A program made the position numbers and the translations under genes. A stretch of DNA of 64,000 nt. It comes from Polynucleobacter sp. HIN7 (GTDB lineage: Bacteria > Pseudomonadota > Gammaproteobacteria > Burkholderiales > Burkholderiaceae). The stretch covers positions 1,302,001 to 1,366,000 of the forward strand of contig NZ_AP028138.1 of the NCBI RefSeq assembly GCF_030297595.1, given 5' to 3'. This document shows, in pieces, positions 49,525 to 57,314 of the stretch; the stretch's first letter is position 1; each line of letters opens with the position of its first letter. The notes under the pieces are model-generated. The model was given only the letters and a program-made list of their open reading frames with translations. It did not search any database and was not told where the DNA came from.

Positions 49525-49867
49525 ATAATTCGTACTTTTGGTTCATTAACTAGATTAAAAAACTCACTGAATTTCGTCCGCAAAACTAAGCTGGATATGG
49601 CTTGCTAGCTATTGGGACTACACCCTAAGGTTAACAGAAACGACACGCAAAAGCCATCCCAGTGAAAGGGTAAGCGCTAAGCCTTGTAGTATCAGGTTTG
49701 GGCAAATTCATGAGATTTCTAGATGGGGCTGATTTTTGTGAAAAAGGACAAAAACGAGTCCATTAAAGCTGCTTAAAATTTAAGCAAATTAAGTCTTAAA
49801 ATCAGCAATTTTTTACCCTCATTATTTGCAAAAATGAACGCTATTTTTAGTAAACAAATGAGTTGCT
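49525..49867. other. 343-bp intergenic region upstream of tpsA
   Basis: This is the non-coding leader between the accessory gene and tpsA, A+T-rich in its left-to-middle part. It holds a perfect inverted repeat at 49771-49785 and a GGG-N6-CCC dyad near 49614-49625. No convincing sigma-70 promoter pair or terminator could be picked by eye. Its length suggests that tpsA has its own promoter or a regulated long leader. Confidence 0.5.
49771..49785. promoter_or_regulatory. Perfect inverted repeat upstream of tpsA, candidate operator
   Basis: GCTTAAAATTTAAGC: 7-bp arms around one central base, in an A+T-rich stretch about 250 bp before the tpsA start. A related half-site (TTAAG/CTTAA) follows at about 49790-49798. 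It could be a regulator-binding site; no regulator can be named. Confidence 0.35.
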
Positions 49868-50419
49868 TTATGTAACCGAATCTTTCGCATTGGGTCGAAC
49901 CGGTTGCGGTATTTTTGGAGGTGATGGTTGCGCCGGAGGCGCTACTTTTGGTACTGCTTTTTGGGATGAAATTTGTAAGGCTTGCGTCACTGCTTGGCGA
50001 GCTCCTGACAAACTAAAACGCGCCGTGATGAATTCATTCGACTGCAGCGAGACAGCAAAACTAATTTGCTCACCAATTTGCGTTGCCTGCAAAAGTGCAT
50101 TAAAGGGCTCCAAAATCAGGAACAATTTATTACCCACAAGTGTGCACTTCATGGTGATGGCTTGCGCTTGAATTTGATTGCGAACCAATGCGGGATAGCG
50201 TTGATTGGGTAAGCATGCTGTGGGTTGATGCAGATAAAACATGCATTGATTTGCTGAGCAAAAAATTCCGAAAGTGGTATTGGATTCACTCGTGGTGTAC
50301 GCCTCGGTGATGATTTCTTTTGACTCCAAGGTCCAACGATCAAAGACGGTTTGAGCGAGTACAAAATCGGGTAAAAACCAGCCCAAAAAGACCAGCAAAA
50401 GGGTCAAAATTGACTGCAT
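49868..50419 (-). CDS. Exported accessory protein of the TPS locus (possibly IalB-like)
   Basis: A 183-aa protein with a clear signal peptide (MQSILTLLLVFLGWFLPDFV, then LA|Q), so periplasmic or secreted. The start chosen is the ATG at 50417-50419, 8 nt after the tpsB stop. A longer frame opening inside tpsB lacks a signal peptide at its N-terminus and is less likely. The mature part has four cysteines (FCSANQC, TAC, KCTLVG) and the block LEPFNALLQATQIGEQISFA followed by a FSLSG strand. This weakly resembles the C-terminal half of the invasion-associated-locus-B (IalB) family. The tail is proline-rich (PPAQPSPPKIPQPV). Position between tpsB and tpsA suggests a role in secretion or assembly of the adhesin, but the function is unknown. 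Confidence 0.8.
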   Translation of the reverse strand: MQSILTLLLVFLGWFLPDFVLAQTVFDRWTLESKEIITEAYTTSESNTTFGIFCSANQCMFYLHQPTACLPNQRYPALVRNQIQAQAITMKCTLVGNKLFLILEPFNALLQATQIGEQISFAVSLQSNEFITARFSLSGARQAVTQALQISSQKAVPKVAPPAQPSPPKIPQPVRPNAKDSVT

Positions 50420-50427
50420 TTTAGGAC

Positions 50428-52182
50428 TTAAAACTGGTAGCTGGCGGTGACCCAGCCGCGGGGGTTGGTGGTGGTGCCATCGACCGCTACTTTTTGACCA
50501 GTATAGGTATACAAGGGGTTTTGGCCAACCTGCCAAGCCACCATAGCGCCTAGGTTCCAGCCCTCATAATTCCATTTGGCTCCAAAACCAGCGCCTTTTA
50601 GCCAATAGGTGTTGTTGGCGTTTGTTGCCCCCTGCCAATTCCCGGCAGGGGTATTTTTATATTGTTGGACGACGCCCGCATCAAAAAAAATGGAGCCTAA
50701 GACGTTATAGGGCAGTTGTTGGCGCAGCTCAATCGTGCCCAAGCCCCCTTGGGAGCCACCCCCTTGGGCGACCGGATAGGCGCGTACCCCATAAGGCCCA
50801 CCCAAATAAAATTGCTCTGCAGAGTTCAGATTGACCGATGCCACTTGCCCAGAGATCCCAACATATACCGTGGTTCCGGTTGCGCTACCGAGTTGCTGAT
50901 TCCGGTTTGCGGAAAATGTCATCTTAGTAAAGGATGTGGGGGTATTAGAGCCATAACCTTGGCCACTGGTTGGCGAGATTGCTAAATTACCAATGACGAA
51001 ACCAAGCGAGCCGGCACTAATGGCCCCACCACCAAACCCATCGTAGTGGTTACCAGAAATTCCAAAGGTAATGTTTTTGATGTCATACGCACTAATCACG
51101 GCATTGGTCAGAAAACTTTTGTTCATGTAACTTTTGATGTCATAACCTAAGGTCGTGTTCACATTGGTGCCTTGGCGACGAATCAGTGGATAGGCTAAAT
51201 TCACGCCCGCGGTCCAGGCATCACCATATCCGCCATTGGGATAGCCATAGTTACTAACATTTTTATAGTTCAAATAAGTACCCGATGCACCAAGACGCAA
51301 ACCGGTGCGTGTGACTGGGAGCGAATATGCGCCCTGAACGTATTGCGAGCCCTCGGAGTAGATGCCATTGACTGAAGCCTGATCACCAATCCCCGTGGGG
51401 TTATTGAGGTTAAAGGCCACAATCCCTTGGTTCTGGCCAGTACTACGGCTACCGTAGTTGTTCGCCTCGGCCTTCCCCTGTATCAGTGGGCCATCGGCCA
51501 AGTCCATGCGTAAGGCGGTATCTCCCGGATTTTGGCCAGGCTCTAATTTGCTCTCGACTATCACACCGGGTGTTTCATTCAGAATCAAGGAGGCCCGCTC
51601 AATCGCCTGGGTATTTAATGGTGAACCAATCGGATTCACATCAGTAATATACGCACGCACGCTATCTTTACTAAAACGCGTCGGACCCTTGGTGGTATCG
51701 ACAATCACGTCGCTTAACTTCGCTTCGGTGATCGCAATGCGTACCACACCATCAGCAATGCGCTGCGGTGGCAAGGTGGCTTGCACGAGTAATCCATTTT
51801 GACGGTAAAAATCAACGATCACATCGCAGACTTTTTGCAGTTCATCAAAGGTCAAGGATTTATTGAGGTAGGGTTTCAGAATCGCCTGCACTTTTTCTTC
51901 AGGAATAGTTTTGATGCCTTCAAGCACAAACCGTTTTACATCGACCCGCACTTCTTGAGCCTTAGGATCCTTTGGCTTTACAGGCTCTGGTGCGGGCTGC
52001 GGAAGCTGCAATGGAGACGGCATGGGTAACTGCCGCTCAAGGCCCTGCTGCAAGGCACCAGCATCAATCGGGGGTTGATTGGCTTGAGCAAACACAAGGC
52101 TGCTTCCCAAAAAACTCAGGCAGGCAACTAATTGACATGAGGGGCGGTAGATAGTTTTCATTGGCAGTATGAGATTAAGCAT
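50428..52182 (-). CDS. TpsB outer-membrane secretion pore (ShlB/FhaC/HecB family)
   Basis: An outer-membrane transporter that exports the TpsA exoprotein across the outer membrane. Signal peptide near the N-terminus (LVACLSFLGSSLVFA|Q); a second possible start, ATG at 52159-52161 (residue 8), gives a more typical signal. A proline-rich linker (52-72) is followed by POTRA domains at about 80-157 and 160-230 (VDVKRFVLEGIKTIPEE; DFYRQNGLLVQATLPPQRI) and a 16-strand-type beta barrel from about 235. The loop-6 motif appears as GVRAYP at 465-470, and the protein ends in Phe (SYQF) as outer-membrane proteins do. At 584 aa it is full length. It is the first gene of the adhesin locus and is transcribed towards tpsA. 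Confidence 0.95.
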   Translation of the reverse strand: MLNLILPMKTIYRPSCQLVACLSFLGSSLVFAQANQPPIDAGALQQGLERQLPMPSPLQLPQPAPEPVKPKDPKAQEVRVDVKRFVLEGIKTIPEEKVQAILKPYLNKSLTFDELQKVCDVIVDFYRQNGLLVQATLPPQRIADGVVRIAITEAKLSDVIVDTTKGPTRFSKDSVRAYITDVNPIGSPLNTQAIERASLILNETPGVIVESKLEPGQNPGDTALRMDLADGPLIQGKAEANNYGSRSTGQNQGIVAFNLNNPTGIGDQASVNGIYSEGSQYVQGAYSLPVTRTGLRLGASGTYLNYKNVSNYGYPNGGYGDAWTAGVNLAYPLIRRQGTNVNTTLGYDIKSYMNKSFLTNAVISAYDIKNITFGISGNHYDGFGGGAISAGSLGFVIGNLAISPTSGQGYGSNTPTSFTKMTFSANRNQQLGSATGTTVYVGISGQVASVNLNSAEQFYLGGPYGVRAYPVAQGGGSQGGLGTIELRQQLPYNVLGSIFFDAGVVQQYKNTPAGNWQGATNANNTYWLKGAGFGAKWNYEGWNLGAMVAWQVGQNPLYTYTGQKVAVDGTTTNPRGWVTASYQF

Positions 52183-52415
52183 TGATTCTAAAGCTATTCT
52201 GGGTATTTTCTAAAGGCAACAATCCCCAATTTGGATCAATTTTCCAGACACTTACAACGATTGAATGATTGGGATTCTAATTTAAAAAGTTTAATTTTTT
52301 CAATAGGATACGAAGTTCGTTTTGCAAAAAAGGTGTTTTACTGTGGAATTGCTTACAAAATTTCAAACGATCAGCTACGCTAATTGCTATTAACTTCAAT
52401 TCATCGAGATCTGCC

Positions 52416-53327
52416 ATGAAAAAAGCAACGGCTATTAAGAGAGTAAGCGGCCCCAATACAGAAAGGGGCAAACTGATTAGCTCCCAAAATGCAATTAAAA
52501 CGGGCTTGACTGCTAAGCAGCTTTTAAATGAACAGGAGTTCAGGCGCTTTAGTGAAATTAAAGAAAATTTAAACAATTTCTTCTCTGGAGAAAATCCGTT
52601 AATTGGCTTACAAACTGAACGGGTTGCGCGCATTCATATTCAGCTAGAAAGAATTCAAAACGCCATTGATATTCTGTACCGAAAAGTTGAATCCAGTCCA
52701 CCCCAAAATTCATCAAAATTTGATCGTAGCGCTGACATTATTTTTAACTTGGAGTTAAAAATAATGGGAAAAGTTTTGGATAAATCAGTATTGGATGATA
52801 TTTTGGAATCTTTAATCGCAGAAAAAATTGCCAAACTCTCGTCACAAAACTCCGATGAATCAATATTAGATAAAAACGGTGATGAGATCCCTATAATCAC
52901 GCAGAAAAGCCTATTAGGCTGCTATTTAGCGTGCGAATCAGAATTTTATAAATTAGATGTGAATGACTATCTGCAGGAAAAAATAAAAGCGATTAAAAAT
53001 GCAACCGATGCAAAAGAGCTATACAAAGATATTAACTTAGAAGTTTTATATCGTGCAACCAAAAAAATCAAAGCACCCGATCTAAAAGAAAACATTTATC
53101 CGGATGATTTTTATGAATACCGCCTTTTTCAGAATTGGTTTGATAAGGAGCTTTCAAAAGTATCCGGATATTTAAAAATTCTGGAGGACTCCATGAATCC
53201 CGATCACGAAATCCTAAATATTCCCCTACCAAACTTTGAAGAACTTGATCGACTCATGCGTTATCAAACAACCTTGACGCGACAGCTCTCAACTGCAATT
53301 GGCGAATTAAGAATTCTTGCTGCCTAA
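52416..53327 (+). CDS. Hypothetical protein with N-terminal NAIKTGLTA motif
   Basis: A 303-aa, largely helical, charged protein, probably cytosolic. The only recognisable element is the N-terminal GPNTERGKLISSQNAIKTGL block (12-31), resembling the 'S.rNAlkhGLtA' start of a widespread family of uncharacterised proteins in accessory DNA. There is no signal peptide or membrane segment. The gene is clearly richer in A+T than its neighbours and uses many AAA/ATT codons, which suggests acquired DNA. It is divergent from tpsB and convergent to the small XRE gene with a 12-nt gap. Function unknown. Confidence 0.8.
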   Translation: MKKATAIKRVSGPNTERGKLISSQNAIKTGLTAKQLLNEQEFRRFSEIKENLNNFFSGENPLIGLQTERVARIHIQLERIQNAIDILYRKVESSPPQNSSKFDRSADIIFNLELKIMGKVLDKSVLDDILESLIAEKIAKLSSQNSDESILDKNGDEIPIITQKSLLGCYLACESEFYKLDVNDYLQEKIKAIKNATDAKELYKDINLEVLYRATKKIKAPDLKENIYPDDFYEYRLFQNWFDKELSKVSGYLKILEDSMNPDHEILNIPLPNFEELDRLMRYQTTLTRQLSTAIGELRILAA

Positions 53328-53339
53328 GAAATAATAAGG

Positions 53340-53585
53340 CTAGCCAACCTTCCACCGCACCCCAGCACCTGACTCTGGGGTGCCGATGAATTCAATTCCA
53401 ACCTCTTCAAAAACTTTTTTAACGGTATCAATCGTTTTGATATTGCCCGCAGGTATTTCATTGCCCGCAGATTCCAATCGAACAATTGTAGAAAAAGCTA
53501 TCTGAGAGCGTTCAGCCAAATCCCGGACGGTCATCTCTGTTAAAGCCCTAGCGGCCCTAATTTGATTACTTGTAATCAAAATCAA
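53340..53585 (-). CDS. Small XRE-family helix-turn-helix regulator
   Basis: An 81-aa DNA-binding protein, nearly all HTH domain. Helices 2-3 are MTVRDLAERSQIAFSTIVRL (18-37). Its opening (ITSNQIRAARAL) is typical of small phage-type repressors. The start used is TTG at 53583-53585, preceded by TTTTAGGG about 5 nt upstream. It is divergent from the YqaJ-RecT pair, and the inverted repeat between them is a plausible operator. It probably represses the recombination genes and perhaps itself. Confidence 0.88.
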   Translation of the reverse strand: MILITSNQIRAARALTEMTVRDLAERSQIAFSTIVRLESAGNEIPAGNIKTIDTVKKVFEEVGIEFIGTPESGAGVRWKVG

Positions 53586-53602
53586 TTTACCCTAAAATAG
53601 GA

Positions 53603-53630
53603 TCAATGAATTTATTTATAGGTTCATTGA
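53603..53630. promoter_or_regulatory. Operator-like inverted repeat between XRE gene and yqaJ-like gene
   Basis: TCAATGAA (53603-53610) and TTCATTGA (53623-53630) form perfect 8-bp arms 20 bp apart centre to centre, which places both on one face of the helix. The site lies 20 bp before the exonuclease start codon and 18 bp from the XRE start. A GGAG ribosome site for the exonuclease follows at 53640-53643. Confidence 0.6.
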
Positions 53631-53650
53631 ATTTATTATGGAGATAAAAA

Positions 53651-54670
53651 ATGCTTAATAATCAAGATTTTACACATAATCGCTCCAGTTTCCTAGGTGG
53701 CAGCGACATTGGAGCGATTCTGGGGGTCTCGAAGTACCGCTCAGCGATGGATGTATGGCTCGAGAAGACTGGTAAGCGTATGGATACTAAAGATAGTTTT
53801 GCCTTGCGCTTTGGTTCATTTGCCGAGTCCTTTATTGCCGATGAATATGCCTTACTCACGGGTGAGCATCTGATTGAACATTCACAGGGTCTAATTCATC
53901 CACAGCATTCCTTTTGCGTGGGACATATTGATCGCTTTGTGTTGGAGAACAAAGAGTTACCCCTCTTTCATTCTGACGGAGGTCTTAATGCGAAAAAGCT
54001 TTTGGAATGTAAGACTGCTAATCACTACAGTCAAAGTGATTGGGGTGAACCTGGGACAGACGCCATTCCCCTACCCTACCTCTGTCAATGCTTGTGGTAC
54101 TTAGGGATTGCCAATCTATCAGAGATTGATGTTGCTGTTCTCTTGGGAGGATCGGATCTACGGGTCTATACGATTACCAGAGACTTAGAGCTGGAGTCCT
54201 TATTGTTTGAGAAAGCCGTCCTCTTTTGGACCGAGCATGTTCAAAGGGATATTCCACCCAAACCTCAATCGATTACCGATTGCCAAGCTCTCTTTCAGCG
54301 AGCGAGTTCGGGTAAAACGCTGGAAGCTTCCTCGGAAGTATTGAATCTCATTCGAAAGCTCAAAGTCTTAGAGTCTCAAGCCCAGGTGGAGGAGGCGCAA
54401 ATTGATGCGATTAAGCAAGTGCTCATGGAACGCATGGCGGATGCCGAAGTGCTTACATACCTTGGCAAGCCTGTAATCACTTGGAAAGCTCCCAAACCCA
54501 GCTATCGGATTGATACCAAACGCTTGGGTCTTGATCATCCTGAACTCATCAAGGCTTACCAAAGTCCGATTCAGAGTAGTCGGCGCTTTGTGGTGAAGGA
54601 TTTACCGGAGGAACTGATGCCGCATGAACCAATCCTTAGGGAGAAGACTTTGGAAGGAGTTACCTCATGA
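53651..54670 (+). CDS. YqaJ-type phage exonuclease (lambda-Exo-like nuclease)
   Basis: A 339-aa protein. Lambda-Exo/YqaJ nucleases degrade one strand of double-stranded ends and hand the single strand to an annealase. The N-terminal fold starts with FLGGSDIGAILGVSKYRSAM (14-33), then RFGSFAESF with acidic E59, VGHIDRF with D94, and the PD-(D/E)xK core LLECKT (E119, K121). QCLWYLGI provides the conserved Gln helix. The C-terminal part (215-330) is helical and probably regulatory. A GGAG ribosome site precedes the ATG by 7 nt. The stop overlaps the start of the RecT gene (ATGA), so they are translationally coupled. Confidence 0.9.
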   Translation: MLNNQDFTHNRSSFLGGSDIGAILGVSKYRSAMDVWLEKTGKRMDTKDSFALRFGSFAESFIADEYALLTGEHLIEHSQGLIHPQHSFCVGHIDRFVLENKELPLFHSDGGLNAKKLLECKTANHYSQSDWGEPGTDAIPLPYLCQCLWYLGIANLSEIDVAVLLGGSDLRVYTITRDLELESLLFEKAVLFWTEHVQRDIPPKPQSITDCQALFQRASSGKTLEASSEVLNLIRKLKVLESQAQVEEAQIDAIKQVLMERMADAEVLTYLGKPVITWKAPKPSYRIDTKRLGLDHPELIKAYQSPIQSSRRFVVKDLPEELMPHEPILREKTLEGVTS

Positions 54671-55365
54671 AGAAAGCATCCATCCTAGATTTACCCGAGG
54701 ATCTTTTGGATGAGGATCCACCCAACCCACCCAGCGAACCCACTCTCGATAGATTGGTGACGGAGGTAGCTAACACCCTCGGGATAACTTCCCAGGAACT
54801 CAGTCATTGGGCTAAGGAAGCTGTGGTTCCCGAGGAGGTCTTAAATTTGATCTTAAGAACGGCTTTACGCTTAAATCTCAACCCCCTATTGGGTCAGATT
54901 GATTGGGAACTCAATTTGGATGGAAGTTATGAAGTCTACATTCCGATTGATGGATGGATTGCCATGATCCACCGGGAACCCAGTTTTAAGGGGTTAACGT
55001 TTAGCCAAGCCACTGAAACTGAAGAGGGTGTTCCCCTTTGGATGGAATGCTCCATCTATCGCGCAGATCTTATCCAACCCGTTACCGTTCGGGAATACTA
55101 CGCAGAACTCAAAACCGACCATCCCATCTGGATGCAGATGCCCAGGCGGATGCTACGACACAAAACCCTACAACAGTGCGCACGTTTGGCGTTTGGGATT
55201 AGTGTGCCGGAATTGAAAATACCGATAACACCACCAATGATGGAGAAGACTGCGATGCTGCAATCAAGTCAGAGCGCACCGGATCGTAAAGAGTTACTGA
55301 GACAAAAACTAGCTAGCCCGTCTCCCGCTCCAGCAATTGCTCCCAGCGCGCCATTAGCACTTTGA
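54667..55365 (+). CDS. RecT/Bet-family single-strand annealing protein
   Basis: A 232-aa phage recombinase. RecT/Bet proteins anneal single-stranded DNA produced by the partner exonuclease. Recognisable blocks are LNPLLGQIDWELNLDGSYEV, YIPIDGWIAMIHREPSFKGL, PLWMECSIYR, TVREYYAEL, and WMQMPRRMLRHKTLQQCARL, which match the core of the family. It is somewhat short. The last 17 or so residues (Pro/Ala/Ser-rich) are encoded antisense to the end of uup, which suggests that the native 3' end was lost and the frame reads through. It is the second gene of a two-gene operon. Confidence 0.88.
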   Translation: MKKASILDLPEDLLDEDPPNPPSEPTLDRLVTEVANTLGITSQELSHWAKEAVVPEEVLNLILRTALRLNLNPLLGQIDWELNLDGSYEVYIPIDGWIAMIHREPSFKGLTFSQATETEEGVPLWMECSIYRADLIQPVTVREYYAELKTDHPIWMQMPRRMLRHKTLQQCARLAFGISVPELKIPITPPMMEKTAMLQSSQSAPDRKELLRQKLASPSPAPAIAPSAPLAL

Positions 55366-57211
55366 GTTGCGCATCAATCGCCAGTGCCCGCTCTTTGAGT
55401 GCAATGCTCGCACTCGGATCGCCCTTGTAAAGGGCAGGGTCAGCCAATTGTTCGCTTAGCATCACTTGCTGCTCTTCAAGCGCCTCAATTTGAGTGGGTA
55501 ATTTTTCTAGCTCAATTTTTTCCTTACTACTTAGTTTTGGCTTGCTAGCAACGATTGGGGTCGATGATTTACTGGGGGCCTTACTTTCAGCCACTTTCAT
55601 GAGAGGACTTGGTATCACCGCATCCGAGCGTGCCTTTTGTACTTTGTAATCTTCATACCCGCCCTCGTACTCACGCCACACTCCATCGCCCTCATAGGCA
55701 ATCATGCTGGTAACCACGTTATCTAAGAAGGTGCGATCGTGACTGACTAAAAAGACAGTTCCCTGGTAATCCTGTAAGAGCTGCTCCAAAAGATCCAAGG
55801 TATCAATATCCAGATCATTAGTGGGTTCATCAAGGACCAGTACATTCGCAGGTCTAGCAAAGAGTCTTGCGAGTAACAAGCGATTGCGCTCACCACCCGA
55901 GAGGGTTTTGATGGGGGAGTTGGTGCGCTCAGGTGCAAATAGAAAATCCCCTAAATAGCTCTTCACGTGCTTGCGCTGATTGCCAATCTCCACCCACTCG
56001 CTACCCGGGCTAATGAAGTCCTCCAGCGTCGCTTCAAGATTAAGGCTCTCGCGCATCTGATCAAAGTAGGCTACCTCAATGCGTGTGCCCAATTTAGCGA
56101 CTCCGGTATCGGGGGTAATTTCTCCGAGGATTAATTTCAGTAGGGTCGTTTTACCTGCTCCATTAGGACCCAAGATGCCGACCTTATCGCCCCGCAAAAT
56201 CGTGGCGGTGAAATTTTTCACAATCGGTTTTCCGTAGGACTTGGAGATGGTACCGAGGTCTGCCACGATCTTGCCGCTGCGCTCACCCGATGCAATCGAG
56301 AGCTTGACCTGGCCCATGGCATTGCGTCGCTCAGCGCGCATCGCTCGAAGTCTCTCAAGCCGCGCCACGCGCCCTACACTGCGCGTGCGCCTGGCTTCCA
56401 CGCCTTTGCGAACCCACACCTCTTCTTGCGCGAGTAATTTATCGGCTCGCGCATTGGCAAGCGCTTCGGCGTTGAGCTCTTCCTCCTTAACAAACTCATA
56501 ACGGCTGTAGTTGCCAGAGTAGCTGCGTAGCACCCCACGATCGAGCTCCACAATACGTGTGGCGACTTGATCTAAGAAGCTGCGGTCATGGGTAATAAAG
56601 ACAATCGATCCAGCGTACTCATTCAGAAGCCCTTCAAGCCACGTAATCGAATCCAAATCCAAGTGATTGGTGGGTTCATCCAACAAGAGTACATCCGGTT
56701 GGGTGACCAAGGCTTGCGCAAGCGCCACGCGTTTTTTAGTGCCCCCTGAGAGAGTTCCAATGGTTTGATCGGCATTGAGATGCAAGCGGTTGAGGATTTC
56801 GCTCACTCGCTGCTCCCAGTTCCACCCATGCGTCGCATCGAGCTGGGATTGCAGGGCATCTAAGCGCTCTTGATTGGCTTCGTTCCAATCGGCTTGTGCA
56901 AGCGTTTCATACTCCGATCGGATTTGCTTGATGGTGGCCAAACCTTCGGATGCTGCCTCAAAAATACTGCTATTGGTATTTAGGATCGGTTCTTGCGCAA
57001 CATAGGCAATGCGCAGTTCCTGCTGTACCTGAATCAAGCCATCGTCGAGTTTTTCAATGCCAGCGAGGATCTTTAGAAAGGAGGATTTCCCGGTACCATT
57101 TCGCCCAATGAGACCCACACGCTCACCCGCTTCAAGTGCAAAGTTGGTGCGGTCTAAGAGGGGGTGATGACCGAACGCTAGCTTGGCGTCTGTCAGAGTA
57201 ATGAGTGCCAT
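55313..57211 (-). CDS. uup: ABC-F family ATPase, Uup-like
   Basis: A 632-aa cytosolic ABC-F protein with two ATPase domains and no membrane segments. These proteins act at the ribosome or, for Uup, also influence transposon excision and branched DNA. Walker A motifs are GRNGTGKS (36-43) and GPNGAGKTT (348-356). Signatures are LSGGTKKR (154-161) and LSGGERNR (437-444), and Walker B regions are LLLDEPTNHLD (175-185) and LVLDEPTNDLD (458-468). The P-site linker is arginine-rich (RRTRSVGRVARLERLRAMRA, 274-293). A C-terminal coiled coil (about 565-632) is the Uup hallmark. The start is ATG at 57209-57211 with AGG close upstream. Its 3' end overlaps recT by 53 bp. Confidence 0.93.
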   Translation of the reverse strand: MALITLTDAKLAFGHHPLLDRTNFALEAGERVGLIGRNGTGKSSFLKILAGIEKLDDGLIQVQQELRIAYVAQEPILNTNSSIFEAASEGLATIKQIRSEYETLAQADWNEANQERLDALQSQLDATHGWNWEQRVSEILNRLHLNADQTIGTLSGGTKKRVALAQALVTQPDVLLLDEPTNHLDLDSITWLEGLLNEYAGSIVFITHDRSFLDQVATRIVELDRGVLRSYSGNYSRYEFVKEEELNAEALANARADKLLAQEEVWVRKGVEARRTRSVGRVARLERLRAMRAERRNAMGQVKLSIASGERSGKIVADLGTISKSYGKPIVKNFTATILRGDKVGILGPNGAGKTTLLKLILGEITPDTGVAKLGTRIEVAYFDQMRESLNLEATLEDFISPGSEWVEIGNQRKHVKSYLGDFLFAPERTNSPIKTLSGGERNRLLLARLFARPANVLVLDEPTNDLDIDTLDLLEQLLQDYQGTVFLVSHDRTFLDNVVTSMIAYEGDGVWREYEGGYEDYKVQKARSDAVIPSPLMKVAESKAPSKSSTPIVASKPKLSSKEKIELEKLPTQIEALEEQQVMLSEQLADPALYKGDPSASIALKERALAIDAQLKVLMARWEQLLERETG

Positions 57212-57249
57212 AACCTGCCATTATCAATGGTTTATTCGTCTATGCGTCT

Positions 57250-57281
57250 TATAATGATGCTTTTCCTGAGGTGCCTCTATT
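57250..57281 (+). promoter_or_regulatory. prfC -10 element, ribosome site and possible AUU start
   Basis: A perfect TATAAT lies at 57250-57255, with no good -35. About 13 bp later GAGGTG (57268-57273) is followed by 5 nt and ATT (57279-57281), in frame with RF3. The first in-frame TTG (57315) has no ribosome site, and no ATG or GTG exists between the upstream stop (57267-57269) and the conserved region. Confidence 0.5.
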
Positions 57282-57314
57282 AACTCCCCCGATTCACCCT
57301 CTGCCTTATCCACT

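Noticed and set aside
4814..48715. Dozens of plus-strand open frames of 60-230 codons inside tpsA
   Set aside because: They are shadows of biased Gly/Ser/Thr codon use. The same peptides recur with each repeat and resemble no protein family.
50420..50536. Upstream extension of the accessory gene to 50536 inside tpsB
   Set aside because: The extra 39 residues overlap the tpsB barrel end, are basic and Pro/His-rich, and would bury the obvious signal peptide that begins at the ATG at 50417-50419.
52277..52633. 118-codon minus-strand frame overlapping the start of the 303-aa gene
   Set aside because: It has no ribosome site or family resemblance, and it overlaps a longer frame with a better start.
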